Below, piece after piece: positions 1 to 11,565 of a stretch of 64,000 bases of DNA. The stretch covers positions 21,111,395 through 21,175,394 of the forward strand of contig OX336345.1 of the NCBI GenBank assembly GCA_946902875.1, read 5' to 3'. The notes beneath the pieces were generated by a model, which was not told where the DNA came from, searched no databases, and saw nothing but the letters and a program-made list of their open reading frames with translations. The stretch is from Nematopogon swammerdamellus. Its lineage: Eukaryota > Arthropoda > Insecta > Lepidoptera > Adelidae. The position numbers and the translations under genes are program-made. Within the stretch, counting starts at the first letter, position 1, and the number at the start of each line of letters is the position of its first letter.

Positions 1-2330
1 AAAAAAATGTTTACAAACGTTTTTCGACTGTTGTCACTTTATATTAACTTTTGACAAATATTGACAACTTTTCTCAACTTTTCTCATCTTTTGCCAACTT
101 CTGTCACATATTGTCAACTTTTATCGACTGTTGTCAACTCTTGTCAACTTTTCTTATCTTTTGCCAACTTATGTCACCTTTTGTCAACTTTAATCGACTG
201 TTGTCAACTCTTGTCAAGTTTTGTAAACTTTTGAGAACTTTTGTCAACTCTCGGTAACTTATGTCAACTCTTGTCAACTTTTGTCAACTTTTCTCATCTT
301 TTGCCAACTTCTGTCACCTTTTGTCAACTTTTATCGACTGTTGTCAACTCTTGTCAAGTTTTGTAAACTTTTGAGAACATTTGCTAACTCTCGGTAACTT
401 ATGTCAACTTTTGTCAACTTTTGTCAACTTTTCTTATCTTTTGCCAACTTCTGCCACCTTTGTCGACTTTTATCGACTGTTGTCAACTCTTGTCAAGTTT
501 GTAAACTTTTGAGAACTTTTGTCAACTGTCAATAACTTATGTCAACTCTTGTCAACTTTTGTCAACTTTTCTCATCTTTTGCCAACTTCTGTCACCTTTT
601 GTCAACTTTTATCGACTGTTGTCAAGTTTTGTAAACTTTTGAGAACTTTTGCCACCTCTCGGTAACTTATGTCAACTCTTGTCAACTTTTGTCAACTTTT
701 CTTATCTTTGCCCACTTCTGTCACCTTTTGTCAACTTTTATCGACTGTTGTCAACTCTTGTCAATGTTTGTCAACCTTGGTCAACTTTTGTCAACTTTCG
801 TGAACATTTGTCAACTTTTGTCATCTTTTGTCAAATTTTATCGACTGTTATCAACTATTGTCAATGTTTATCAACCTTGGTCAACTTTTGTCAACTTTCG
901 TCAACTTTTGTCAACTTTCATCAACTTTTGTCATTTTTTGTCAACTTTTATCGACTGTTGTCAACCCTTGTCAATGTTTGTCAACCTTGGTCAACTTTTG
1001 TCAACTTTCGTCAACATTTGTCAACTTTTGTCATCTTTTGTCAACTTTTATCGACTGTTGTCAACCCTTGTCAATGTTTGTTAACCTTTGTCGGCTTTTG
1101 TCTACTTTTGTCATCTTTTGTCAACTTTTATCGACCTGTGTCAACTTTTATCGACTGTTGTCAACTCGTGTCAATGTCAACCTAACCTTGGTCAACTTTT
1201 GTCAACTTTCGTCAACATTTGTCATCTTTGTCAACTTTTATCGACTGTTGTCAACTCTTGTGGTTGTTCACCACCTTAGTCAACTTTCGTCAACATTTTG
1301 TCATCTTTTGTCAACGTTTGTCAACTTTTGTATACTTTTCTCGACTTTTGTGAACTTATAGCCACTTTCGTCATCTTTTGTCAACTTTTGCCAACTTCTC
1401 TCAGCTTTTGTCAGCTTTTATCATATTTTAACCACTGTTGTCAACTTTTGTCACTTTTATGAACTTTTGTCAGCTTTCGTTAACAAGGAGTTGACAAAAG
1501 TTGACAAGAGTTTACATAAGTTGACTAAAGTTGACAAGAGTTAACGAAAGTCGACAAACTGGACAAAAGATGGGAAAAGTTGACGAAAGTTGACAAACAG
1601 CTGACATAAGTTGAAAAACGTTGACAAAATATGAAAAAAGTTGACAATACTTAGTTGACATTAATTAACAATAGTTGACGAAAGTTGACAAACGTTGACA
1701 AAAGTTCACGAAAGCTGACAAAAGTTCATAAAAGTGACAGAACTTGGCAAAAGTTGACAATAGTGGTTAAAAGTTGACAGAAGTTAGTAAAAGTTGACAA
1801 AAGATGACGAAAGTTGACAAAAGTTGACGGAAGCTGGCCTAAGTTCATAAAAGTGACAGAAGTTGGCAAAAGTTGACAAAAATTTCCGAAAGTTGACAAC
1901 AGTCGTTTAAATTTTACAAAAGCTGATAGAAGTTGGCAAAAATTGACAAAAGATGACGAAATTGGCTATAAGTTAACAAAAGTCGACAAAAGCCATAAAA
2001 GTAGACAAACGTTGACGAAAGTTGACAAAAGTTGACAAAAGTTGACGAAAGTTGACAAAAGTTGGCAAATGTTGACAAAAGTTGACAAGAGTTGACATAA
2101 GTTACCGAGAGTTGATAAAAGTTCTCAAAAGTTTACAAAACTTGACAAGAGTTGACAACAGTCGATAAAAGTTGGCAAAAGATGAGAAAAATTGACAAAA
2201 GATGACTGAAATTGGCAAAAGATGAGAAAAGTTGACAAACATTTACAATGGTTGACAAGAGCTGACAAAAGTTGTAAACAATTTACAAAAGTTAATAAAA
2301 GTTGACAAAAGTCGAGAAAAGTATATCAAT
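1..2330. repeat. Large satellite array with internal strand switch
   Basis: The whole stretch is built from degenerate copies of an 11-bp unit (consensus ttttgtcaact). From 1 to about 1485 the unit reads gtcaactttt; from about 1490 to 2330 it reads as the reverse complement, gttgacaaaa. A higher-order pattern of roughly 130-140 bp (ctcatctttt, then tatcgactgt, then gagaactttt, then tcggtaactt) recurs near 70, 290, 430 and 580, and an inverted copy lies at about 2100-2180. Long open frames here translate to Gln/Leu/Ser/Thr/Phe/Val/Asn/Cys repeats and are artefacts of the satellite, not genes. Confidence 0.95.
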
Positions 2331-2759
2331 TCATATTTATAGCAACCACGTTTTGAACTCATTATTGATGATTGATTATATTGATTATTTGATTATTACA
2401 TTACAGAACCTAAATAAATGATAATTTAATAATTTTATAATAATAAAATAAATAATAAAATAATAAAATAATAATTTTACAATTTTACAAAAAAATTGAT
2501 TGACATCCCTAACGCTCCAATGGAGCGTAGGTACTTATTTTAACAAATAGGCCTAGTTTCCATACTGCTTTAGCCATATATATGCTGTGCTCAGGGGGAT
2601 AACCCCCTGAGTGTCTCACACTCAATATAAAACAGTTTGCTTCCTACTTGCCCATTATCTTATTACATGCTCTTCCGGCGTGACCTACAGAGAGTGGCGT
2701 CAAACATTCGGAAACCGCAAAACTTTTTTTATATACGATTTTGAGAAAAAAATTAAAGG
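2331..2759. other. AT-rich spacer, no gene seen
   Basis: A/T-rich sequence with a (taataaaa)-like simple repeat at about 2420-2490. No coding or RNA gene signal is seen. Confidence 0.6.
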
Positions 2760-2902
2760 TTAAGGCCCACTTGCACCAACACAAATTTAATATATAAACC
2801 AGTTTAACTCGTTAAGCTAGCACCCGTTGTATGTGGGAACCGCGTTTAAATCCATAACTCGCTACTTAACTTTAAACTCGTGTTGGTGCAAGTGGGCCTA
2901 AG
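2760..2902. mobile_element. Short TIR element (MITE), AGGCCCACTTGCACCA family
   Basis: The left end reads aaggcccacttgcaccaac and the right end gttggtgcaagtgggcct, giving terminal inverted repeats of about 22 bp around a 140-bp element. A TTAA-like or TAA target copy flanks both ends (gttaagg / cctaag). A near-identical element is present at 45723-45876 and a broken one starts at 47178. Confidence 0.8.
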
Positions 2903-3364
2903 ACGTTGTGTTAGTTTAATAATTTATACCATAAATATTAAGTATTTTCTACCCATAAATTTATCTCTTTTTTTCATTTATTTACACGTTTTTTCTTATA
3001 TCAATTTTACCATATTTACAAACAACTAATTAATTAACCATTATTAATTATTAACCTTATATATTCCCAATTATAATAAAAATCTGCCGAATCATCCTAT
3101 GCGAAAGATATATCGAAGTGTAGGTCTAATTTAACTATTCAAATAACACATTCTAAATTATGTTAGAGAATATTTTTAAAGTGTGTACTACAGGAAAGGC
3201 AAAGGTTTTATCCATACAGCCCATCATTCAGACTCGTTCTAATAAGAAAAATTCATAGAGATCTCAATTTGCATAGATAACGCTGCGCTAGGGACAATTC
3301 ACAGAAGAACGTCCATGGGCGCCGTTAGACATCTCATGGGTGCATCGGCGCCATATATGTAGAG
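2903..3364. other. AT-rich intergenic or intronic sequence
   Basis: No recognisable gene or repeat. It may belong to a downstream intron of the minus-strand gene whose exons start at 4010. Confidence 0.4.
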
Positions 3365-3480
3365 CTTACAATAAAAATAAAAAAACCGGCCAAGTGGGAG
3401 TCGAACTCGCGCACGGAGGGTTCCGTATCGCCATGTCATGTCATGGTTAGCGCCACTAACGCCATCTATGGCGTGTTTAT
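3365..3480 (-). mobile_element. tRNA-derived SINE fragment (CTTGGCCGG family)
   Basis: The reverse complement carries the family end: gttcgactcgc B-box-like sequence, then cacttggccggttttt. This is the 3' part of the SINE that is more complete at 18818-19152 and 58274-58567. Confidence 0.75.
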
Positions 3481-3537
3481 GAAATTCTTCATATTAGTTA
3501 AAATTCATGATTAGTTAAAATGCTTCATACTCTATTC

Positions 3538-3800
3538 AGTAGATGCGGTGGTACCAACCCGGGCGGGTTAAACCCTACCACCTAGTAATATAAGAAGGGA
3601 GTCATATCCCTTAGTCGCCTTTTACGACATACACGGGGAGAGATGCAGTGGGGCTATTCTTTTAAAGTACCGACCCCACACAGTATGAAATTCAAGGTTC
3701 AAGAGATACAGCCGACGGACAGACGGACGGACGGACAGACAAACAGACAGACAGACGGCATAGGCTTAGTAATAAATAGGCTTCCGTACGGGATATGGAA
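3538..3800 (-). mobile_element. Composite SINE pieces (core-SINE plus CCGTCTGT SINE)
   Basis: 3538-3690 matches the core SINE (gtggtaccaacccgggcggg, then the gactaagggatatgact-type head in reverse complement). It runs directly into 3700-3800, a reverse-complement copy of the (CCGTCTGT)n-containing SINE. The block ends about 25 bp from the splice donor of the exon at 3827-4010. Confidence 0.75.
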
Positions 3801-3826
3801 ATCTAAAACAAGAACAGTACACTGAC

Positions 3827-6800
3827 CGTCGGAGGAGAAGTCCTCGTAGCGATCGCTGTCCTCATCGCTGGCGTCGTGCTCCTCCTCGTCCTGCGACAGC
3901 TCGCACGCCTCCGGGCTCAGCAGCCCCCCGGACAGCGACGACACCGAGCCCGCCTCCGCGATGGACGACGTCGACAGGAGGTGCTTGCGCGGCTCCCGCC
4001 TCTGCCATATCTGCACAGTATGCCATAGTTGATGTCGCTGCTGCAAGATAGTTATGTTTATAATAGATTTTTAAATTTATGTCAAATGTTTCGGGAGGGT
4101 GTTTATTTGAGTATGTATGTAACATACTCAAATAAACACTTTACGCAAAAAAAAATTCTATGTTTTTAGCATTACTTTTCGAGAAATTTAACAAAACATG
4201 TTTGCTACCTAAACATGAAAAGGATCAGCCTGTGTGTAACAGTAGGTATTTTTTATTTTATTTTGCGTTTGGAAAAACAAACAGGAATTTACGTCTAGAA
4301 CAACAAGGTAATACAAAATAACATTGACTATGTAAAGACCCAGCAATGTTTTTCTCATTTTAACATAATTAAATTAAATTAAATCAAATGGTAGCTTGCA
4401 TTGTACGGGGTCAATGACCATACTATGTTCAAACGCAGAACAGCTGTTTGTTGTAAGTAAGCTACAAGGTCACAATGATTTGTTTTTACAGCTACTTATT
4501 TCATTTAATTTTTTTGTTAAGAGAAAAAATGTTCCTATAAACATATGTTTTTTTTTTTACGCAAAGAGTTTATTTGAGTGTGTATGTAACCCTCCCGAAA
4601 TTTTTGACATGACTAACGAAGCATCTATATACAGATTGTTGTAACGGCAAGTACATTAATTTCGACAGCGCAATTCTCATGTTTTACCGAGACAAAAAGT
4701 GAATAAAGTTTTTCTCTAAAGTGTCTAGTTTTGGAGATATTAATTTTTGAAATTTTTGTTTTCATCTAGTGTGCAAATCACACTAGATGATCACAATCTT
4801 CGTCGGCGCGATGTATCAGCCACCGCACGAGTAGAACGAATCTCGCACCTATTACATCTGCATACGCTTCGTGTTTCAATCATCAGTGCTCGGGTAGCAC
4901 GGTTTGAGTCTTATTTCCGCCTTAACAAACCCCCTTCAAACCCCATCTTGTCGTAAACAATTGCTAACATGGTGTTTTAGCAGCTTTTTTCAGGGTCAAC
5001 CTATACAAAGACTAAAAAACAAGCTGCATAAATAATCGTTCTCATCTTTTTCTTATATTTCTCCAGAGTATTTTCAGTATAGGTGTCTTGATTTTCTTAA
5101 CAATTTCTTCTAAAAAAACCAAATTTATGGTCCTCTTGTCATGTTTTTTTTTTTGGCAAAAGTTACATGTTATAAGAAATAAATCACTAAGCATGTTATA
5201 ATTCATATATTTTTATTGAAAAGAAAAAAAAATCCGATTGAAAAATGAGTAGGTATTTGGTTTCGAAAATTATTCTAACAATGGCACATAATATAAGCCA
5301 AAACGCTCATTGATCAATGTTTTGCATCGGCGGAATAGGGCCTTAAGGTATTGTTGTTACCTGGTCCATGGTGAGGTGTGTGGGCGCTGACGAGGAGAGC
5401 TGCTGGGACAGTCCGTGCTGCTTGAGACGCGGCGGCGCCGACGGCAGCACGGCCGACACGGGCACCGACTGGCCCAGCGCGCCCTCGCCCCCGTACCCCT
5501 CCATCCGCAGCATCAGCTCCTGCAGGTTCGACGCGTTGCTCGGCTGCACAAGGCTCGACGACGCCGAGCTGTGCTGGCTCGACGGAGAGAACGCGGCCTG
5601 ACCGCGCCCGTACACGTCGTACGGGCTGGACGGCGCGCTCTCGTTGGTGCACACGTGCAGGTGCGACGGCGTTGCGGGCGACGCGGCCTGCGGGTAGGGT
5701 TGCCAACTTTTTTTAAAAGAAATAACATATTTCTGATTTTAGGGATGGCAAATAAAAAGTACTACAGTCTAATAAAAAAAGTATTATGTATTTAAATTTT
5801 TAAACATTTATATTTTTAATGCTCTCTGGATATTTCAGCAGTGATCTTAGGTATTTTTAATACACTTTATGATGCAATGCATTCGATTACTGAAGTGCTG
5901 TTAGTTTATGTTTTATTTCACACATTGTTTGAACTTTAAGGTTGAATTAAAGTATTTTCGCGTACTTTATTGCTATTCAAAAGTTTAAAGTACGGAGACC
6001 TAAAATCGAGCAATGGAGCGAGCCATGCTGGGAAAATCGCTACGTGATATGGTGCGTAACGAGGCAATCCGCCGACCAAAGTAGTCGATATTGGACACCG
6101 GGTTGCTAAGCTCAAGTGGCAGTGGGCTGGGCACGTTAGCCGAAGAGACGATGACCGTTGGAGTAACCGTGTCCTACACTGGCGGCTGCGGACAGGAAAA
6201 CGGAGTGTGGGAAGACCACCCGCCAGGTGGGACGACGACATCAAGTACGCCGGCGGAAATCAGTGGTTCCGTATCACTGAAGGCCGGGAGGACTGGAGGA
6301 AAATTGGAGGCGTATGTCCAGCAGCAACACGCTGACTGACTGACTGACTGACTTTATTTTAAAGTACGTCTGGCAACGCTACCTGCGGTGTGAGCGCGGG
6401 CTGCAGGCGCACGGCCGGCCCGCGCCCCGCGCTCTGCAGCATCGCGCCGCCGATGTGCAGGCAGAAACTACTCTCCTCCGGCAGCAGCAGGTCGTCGAAG
6501 TTGAGGTCGTCGAGCAGCCCGTCCGGGTTCGCGTTCAGCTCGGCGAGCGTCGGACCCTGGATGAGGTCCGCCTTGTCCACTTGGAATATGTCGTCGTCGT
6601 CCATCTTGAAGCACTCGCTCTTCGGCAGTGAGTCCGCGTCGTAGACGTACTTTCCGAAGCCCTGCATCGCGTTGTACATCGGCGGCGCCTCCTGCGACAG
6701 GTCGAGGTCCACGGTGAAGTCGCGCAGGTCTGCGAGGTCGGCGGCGCGCCGCGGCGGGATCGGCACCGACGCCGTCACGCCGCCCGCGTCCGGAGCCTCC

Positions 6801-6856
6801 TGCTTCACCTCCACACCGCCCAGTAGGTAGTCGCTCGAGAACATCGAGTCGGACAT
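3827..6856 (-). CDS. Acidic transcription cofactor, CREBRF/REPTOR-like (5' part)
   Basis: Three coding exons join in phase on the minus strand: 6856-6383 (158 codons), 5687-5361 (109 codons) and 4010-3827 (61 codons plus 1 nt), with GTAGCG, GTAACA and GTCAGT donors. The encoded 328 residues start [14 protein letters not shown], chosen because it is the only ATG in the exon frame. Visible parts: an acidic segment around 83-98 followed by PTLAELN (102-108) and [12 protein letters not shown] (117-128), a Ser/Pro/Gln-rich middle, and an acidic Ser/Asp/Glu tail ([18 protein letters not shown]). The PTLAxLN motif after an acidic block recalls CREBRF/REPTOR, nuclear bZIP-type regulators of stress and nutrient response. 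The bZIP itself would lie beyond the last exon and is not in the window, so the family call is inference. Introns carry an RTE fragment (6000-6345) and a TIR element (4077-4614). Confidence 0.55.
4077..4614. mobile_element. TIR element (~540 bp)
   Basis: The left end (tatgtcaaatgtttcgggag) is mirrored by the right end (ctcccgaaatttttgaca). Further in, actcaaataaac and its complement, then tacgcaaaaaaa, are mirrored too, giving long imperfect inverted repeats. No coding capacity. A short local foldback (4099-4139) sits in the left arm. It lies in an intron of the CREBRF/REPTOR-like gene. Confidence 0.65.
4615..5360. other. Intron sequence without recognised elements
   Basis: A/T-rich intron between the exons at 3827-4010 and 5361-5687. 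Nothing identifiable. Confidence 0.5.
6000..6345 (+). mobile_element. RTE-type LINE 3' fragment
   Basis: Broken plus-strand reading frames give RTE C-terminal phrases ([48 protein letters not shown]). The fragment ends in a (gactgact)n run instead of the usual (GATGAT)n tail. Truncated at 5' and frameshifted. It sits in the intron between exons 1 and 2 of the CREBRF/REPTOR-like gene, antisense to it. Confidence 0.85.
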
Positions 6857-7400
6857 CGCGCTAAGCGCGAGCTCGTCCCACGCGCTACTTCCGTGCGGTG
6901 CGCCACGTGCCTTCTGTTTATTTATTCCATGAATATCAACACGCGATGACGTCAGCACTATTGCAGTTGAAACAGCGGCCAGTCAACGCCTCGCACCGCG
7001 CACGGCGGCGGGCCACCTCGCTGGCACCCGACGTCCCTCTCTAGTCCACCTCGCGCTGGTTGCACCACAAGACACAACAATTACATAACCCACGTGCCTC
7101 GCTAGACCCCGACCCCAACCAAAGCCTTATCTATCACGGTTCCTCACTTCGATCGCATCAACCGCACGCCTCGCGATCTCCACAGAACGCACTCAAACGG
7201 GAACAAAGGATTAGCACTGCAAATCCACCACGGGATGCAAAACACGTGAGGTCACTATACAGCACACAATAATATTATTGAGCGTATCTCATTGCTCTCC
7301 ACTTGTTATTTATAAACACCGTTGTTTTGTTCTGTCTGTGCTGCTGGCTGTCCGCGTTCGCTCGCAGGAAGAGAACACACACACGCACGGCACGAGTAAA
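6857..7400 (-). promoter_or_regulatory. Candidate promoter/5' UTR with CRE and E-boxes
   Basis: Upstream of the minus-strand ATG at 6856 lies a palindromic CRE, TGACGTCA, at 6947-6954, and CACGTG E-boxes at about 6904, 7091 and 7242. The base composition is more GC-rich than the surroundings. No TATA box was assigned and the transcription start is unknown. Confidence 0.4.
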
Positions 7401-7738
7401 CAAATAAATATGCTAAAGGTCATTGAAGTGAGATATTCATATACGGTTCTTACGTGAAAGAAAAGGAAAGATCCTACACGGGCTGCGCAATCTCAAGGTC
7501 AGACGCGTTCTCGATGAGTGGTCGGTCGGTCGGTCGTATCGTACCGTACCTACCTATGTACTGAAACGTGGGTGGCGTTCCAAAATGCTTCGTTCGATCT
7601 CTGTCGCACAAGGACCAAACAAATTCACGTTGCATCTCTAGAGTGTTCTAGCCACTTGACTTGACACTGAGACACCCACCACCTACTGCGCATGTCATGC
7701 ACAATGGAATGATGCAGAGCAGAGAGCCTGGTAACCCT

Positions 7739-8112
7739 AAAGCTAGATTAGAACTACACTAATTTTGTATTATTAAAACTACACCATTATGTCGTGGCGC
7801 AGCGCAGACCCGCGGATTTGGATCGGCGCCAGAGCGCCATACCCCCTCCACCGGGCCTCTGGCGCGCCACGCCAGGCCACGGTGATGTAGTTCTGCAACC
7901 CGCGCCGCGCCGCACCACGCGCAAACCACGCGCCAATTGCCTTGCGGCCGCCGTGAAGAATGCTGTTGTGGGAATTCTGGGAATGCCAGCCAGGCGCGCC
8001 AGCCCGCCGCCGCGCCGCCGCCACGACACGAAGATGTGCACACGCACCGCCACGCTGCGCTGCGCTACGCGACACTGCGCCAGGCCACAATAGTGTAGTT
8101 CTAGCTTCACAT
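7739..8112. mobile_element. GC-rich MITE with subterminal repeats
   Basis: Ends are inverted: agctaga(ttag)aactacacta on the left, and tagtgtagttctagctt on the right. Just inside, gtggcgcag is mirrored as ctgcgccaggc. An extra internal direct copy of the end motif occurs at about 7873-7900. Very GC-rich interior. Long overlapping open frames are compositional and not taken as genes. Confidence 0.6.
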
Positions 8113-9551
8113 TTACGGCAGAAGGACCCGGCACCCAAGCCAATACATAATTAATAATAAAAAAAACGGATGGGACTGTGTCATGCTGTGTCGGATCGGA
8201 GCACACGGCCGTTGGTTTTAACGTGAAAACTCTTAGCGAGAGAGCGCGATAACAGCAAATATTTTCCAAATGACACTTGTTTTATTTTTACGGACATTGG
8301 GGTGTCCACATGTGGCCCATAACCCCCTCTTTCCGATGATAGCCGTGATTTATATTTCTTGCTGGCTTTTGCGCGGGCTGAGGCCGACATATTGAACTTT
8401 TATATATTTTTTTACGCTTTTTGCTTATTTTTAACAGCAAATATTGTCCAAATGACTTTTATTTTAATATGAATCGATTGTTCTGAATAAACTCTATAAA
8501 TAAGCGAAAGAATCGCCGCGCTATCACGTGTGAGTCGTGAGTTACACTGAATATAAACTAGCGAGAGAGCGAGACGTCGTTGGCTTCAGGAATCTGGGTC
8601 GTTCCGCCATTTCGTTCAAATTTGCATGTTTTGGCGGAATTATTTTTTTTTTATTTTCTGAAATAGATTTATATATATATGTGTTCCTGTACTTTTTATT
8701 ATTTTAAATCTTGATAATTAATCCTAGCTACTAATAACTAAATAATTAAAACCTAACTAACAAATGTATAACATTGATAAAATTAACCTAATAAATAAAT
8801 AAAGAAAAACTAAATACTAACATTCAAAATTACTGTAAGTAAAAAACTTCGTCCAATTCCTCCGACTCCGCCACAGTACCCAATACGCTGGCTGCGTTGC
8901 CCCTTTGAATGGCTAGGCCTATTTGCTGAAAAAAGAAAGACTTGGCGCGTCGGTCACCAGACTTATCAATAAGGAGCTCCTAGGACGTTCCTGTACTTAT
9001 TAGATGTAGTAACATAAGAAAGGCATCTATGTACAACTTTTAGTTTTGGAGAAAATTGATGGAATGTAATGAAGGTGTGGATGGTAATGAAAAACACCTG
9101 GATGGTAATTTATGCGTTTGGATGGTAATGAAGCATGCTAGTATGTCTTAATGAAATTTGCTTTAATATATTATTATTATTATGATAATGATAAAGATAT
9201 CATTAATTAGCTGATCGTAGTAATAATGTTAACGATTATCAAAAGTTCGACACTATTAACATCAAAATTTTAGCTAAGTCATTTATAATTCATAGTGTAA
9301 AAAGTTTTAACTAAAATAACAAATGAAATTGTATTACTGATACTTTGAAACTTTACAGAGTGAGCAGGTATTAAGTGAAAGGCGATATATAAGAAATATA
9401 AGATTTATTCAGACTTTTATGTAAAGATAACAAGAAAAACCACTGTATTATGTATAATGTAATCACTTACCGACTGATGTTTTCAACATACTACTTGAAG
9501 AAAGAAAGAAATATTCCTTTTTTCACTACAGCATTACAACCAGCAACAAAA

Positions 9552-9775
9552 CAAAAACACATTCAACACATAACAAACAATTCAACCGGCAAAAAACTGA
9601 AAAACGAAAAATATCTTTTCGGCGGGCAATAAACCCTTTTAGTCTTAATAGCTGCGCAAGTGACTAATTTTGAGACTGTTAGTAAGACTAGGAAGGTGTA
9701 TTACCCGCCAAAATTGGATTTTTCACTTTTCAGTTTTTCGTCGGTTAAATTTTTTGTTAAAGCTTTAATTTTTTT
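9552..9775. mobile_element. Foldback/MITE with ~50-bp TIRs
   Basis: aattcaaccggcaaaaaact on the left is mirrored by agtttttcgtcggttaaatt on the right. Pairing continues through gaaaaa and ggcggg towards a short middle. No coding. Confidence 0.65.
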
Positions 9776-10147
9776 CAAATAAAAATTATTCACAGCCTAT
9801 ACTGAATCTAGTGAATATTTCACTAGACTCGGCGCTGTATTGAAGTCCAACCCTTCCTACGCAATTAAAATACTAACAGTAACTTAGTGAACACACACAC
9901 TATGCTCTGAGTGAAAATAACAGAACTATATTCTTACATATCACTGAATTGAACCGGCTACACTTAACTGGTCAAAAACATGAACAATTTTTATAGCATT
10001 TCGACCGAACTTCAGTTAGTGCGTTGGTGCCGACCCGGTCGGGTTAAACCCCGTGCTCCAGTATACGTTATGTAGATACTTTACGTGCCAAATGGAATTA
10101 AAAGCCTAGTTTTATTGGATTTGTATTATTTATGTACTACTTACTAC

Positions 10148-10470
10148 GTGCACACAATTTTTTTTGTGAACACTGACATGGTTACATCATCTACAACATC
10201 CGTGATGTCAGCCCATAACACCTTGGTGAACTAGGTGCCCTGACAGTACTTTTCTTTCATCGTGTCGGCTACACTGAACTTGACGGAAAACACGAAATAT
10301 TTTGCTTTATTTAAAGCCCGACATATGGCGCCAAGCCATCCATAAGGTGTCCAACGATGACCATGGACATTCGGACGTTTACATAGCCGTTTTGACCAAC
10401 GTTTCATTCAGTGCGGTGGTACCAACACGGGCGGGATATAACATACCACACAGTTAGGTAGGAGGGAAGG
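10148..10470 (-). mobile_element. Core-SINE copy (degenerate)
   Basis: The reverse complement carries the family tail (acatccgtgatgtcagccca on this strand) and core (gtggtaccaacacgggcggg). A LINE 3' end fragment (about 10318-10390) interrupts it. Confidence 0.7.
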
Positions 10471-11404
10471 AAAATCAAGTAAACATTTCATTACCATCCG
10501 AACGTCTTCATTACCGTCCGGCAAACATTTTGAGGGTAAAGGAGGGTAATGAAATTTTGATGTATTTCTTCAATTGCTCCCTTATTATTGATATTACAAA
10601 TTTATTATATTAATTAACGAATATTCTGACTAAAATCTGATTCATTAACATGTTAAAAAAAGCCGGAAGGTAATGATGCCTGGACCGTGACAAAGTAGTT
10701 GATGAGCACGAAGATCGTGAGTATTTTCTTCCCCAGCGACGCACGTCCTCTCCTGTCTAGATCCAGGGACACAATGAGCGGCGTTCGACGTGAGGAGCGT
10801 AGAGCGAAGGCTAAAGTCGGGTCACACTCAGTCTAATTTGTATTACCACTTCTGCGGAAGGTAATGACGTTTTTCCACGGACAAACATGAAATATTAATT
10901 CTTTTTATGATATAAGGGGTCTAAAATTAAATGAATCACAAGGAAACATGCGTTATTAGTTACACTATAGGTGGGTTTATTAATATACTCATTTTACTTG
11001 GAGAAACTAAAAAAAATTATACTAAATACTGATCCTTCGTTTGGAAGAGGAAAGGAATGAGATTTTTTTTTTTTTTTTTATTTAATTGAACGGACAAATG
11101 TCCGATTCGTTAAATACTACTTTTTCCTTTCATCTAAACCTATATATTTCAATGAAATTATTTTAAAAAAACATTCATTTTCACACGCTTTTATTGGGCG
11201 GAAATGCAATTTGAACGAAATGGCGGAACGACCCCTGTATATTTCCTGATGAAGCGTGCGATGCAGTAGGCAAAACATCGACTTATGTAGGTCATCCATA
11301 ACTCACTGTTAATCCATAGTCATAAAATAGATACTTTGTTGTGTACACTTTATGCCAATTAATGCGTGGCAAGGGCGGGCTTAATGCCTTGGGAAATTTC
11401 CTCA

Positions 11405-11565
11405 AGTCAACCCAGTGGACCTACATTTTTACATGGAATCCGAACCATGGAGCAGTGGGCGTATGCACGTAATTTTTTTCAAATCAGAAAAAAACTCATT
11501 TGTACCGCCGCCGCCGCGGTGGTTGGATTCGAACCTCGGACCTCTCGCAAGCTTTCCAATTTAAG
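11405..11565 (-). mobile_element. tRNA-Ser/Leu-type SINE fragment
   Basis: The reverse complement has a B-box-like ggttcgaatcc, preceded by cgagaggtccgag and followed by tgagttttttt. It is the head of the SINE that is fuller at 20383-20775. Confidence 0.7.

Larger units (their letters stand above)
8597..11235. mobile_element. Candidate 2.6-kb DNA transposon defined by 31-bp TIRs
   Basis: The left end begins gggtcgttccgccatttcgt and the right end finishes acgaaatggcggaacgaccc; the match extends to about 31 bp with one indel. Inside, ggatggtaatg repeats at about 9075-9130 are mirrored by cattaccatcc near 10489. A foldback (9552-9775) and a core-SINE (10148-10470) lie inside. No transposase frame is visible, so it would be non-autonomous. 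No clear target duplication was found. Confidence 0.55.

Noticed and set aside
51..1361. Several long open frames with Gln-Leu-Leu-Ser-Thr-Phe-type repeats
   Set aside because: They are translations of the 11-bp satellite in three frames, with no start context and no family match.
5415..5795. Plus-strand frame opposite the CREBRF/REPTOR-like exon 2
   Set aside because: Shadow of the minus-strand exon; the exon has in-phase splice sites and the shadow does not.
7759..8269. Overlapping Arg/Ala-rich open frames on both strands
   Set aside because: They lie within a GC-rich MITE with inverted ends; compositional open frames.
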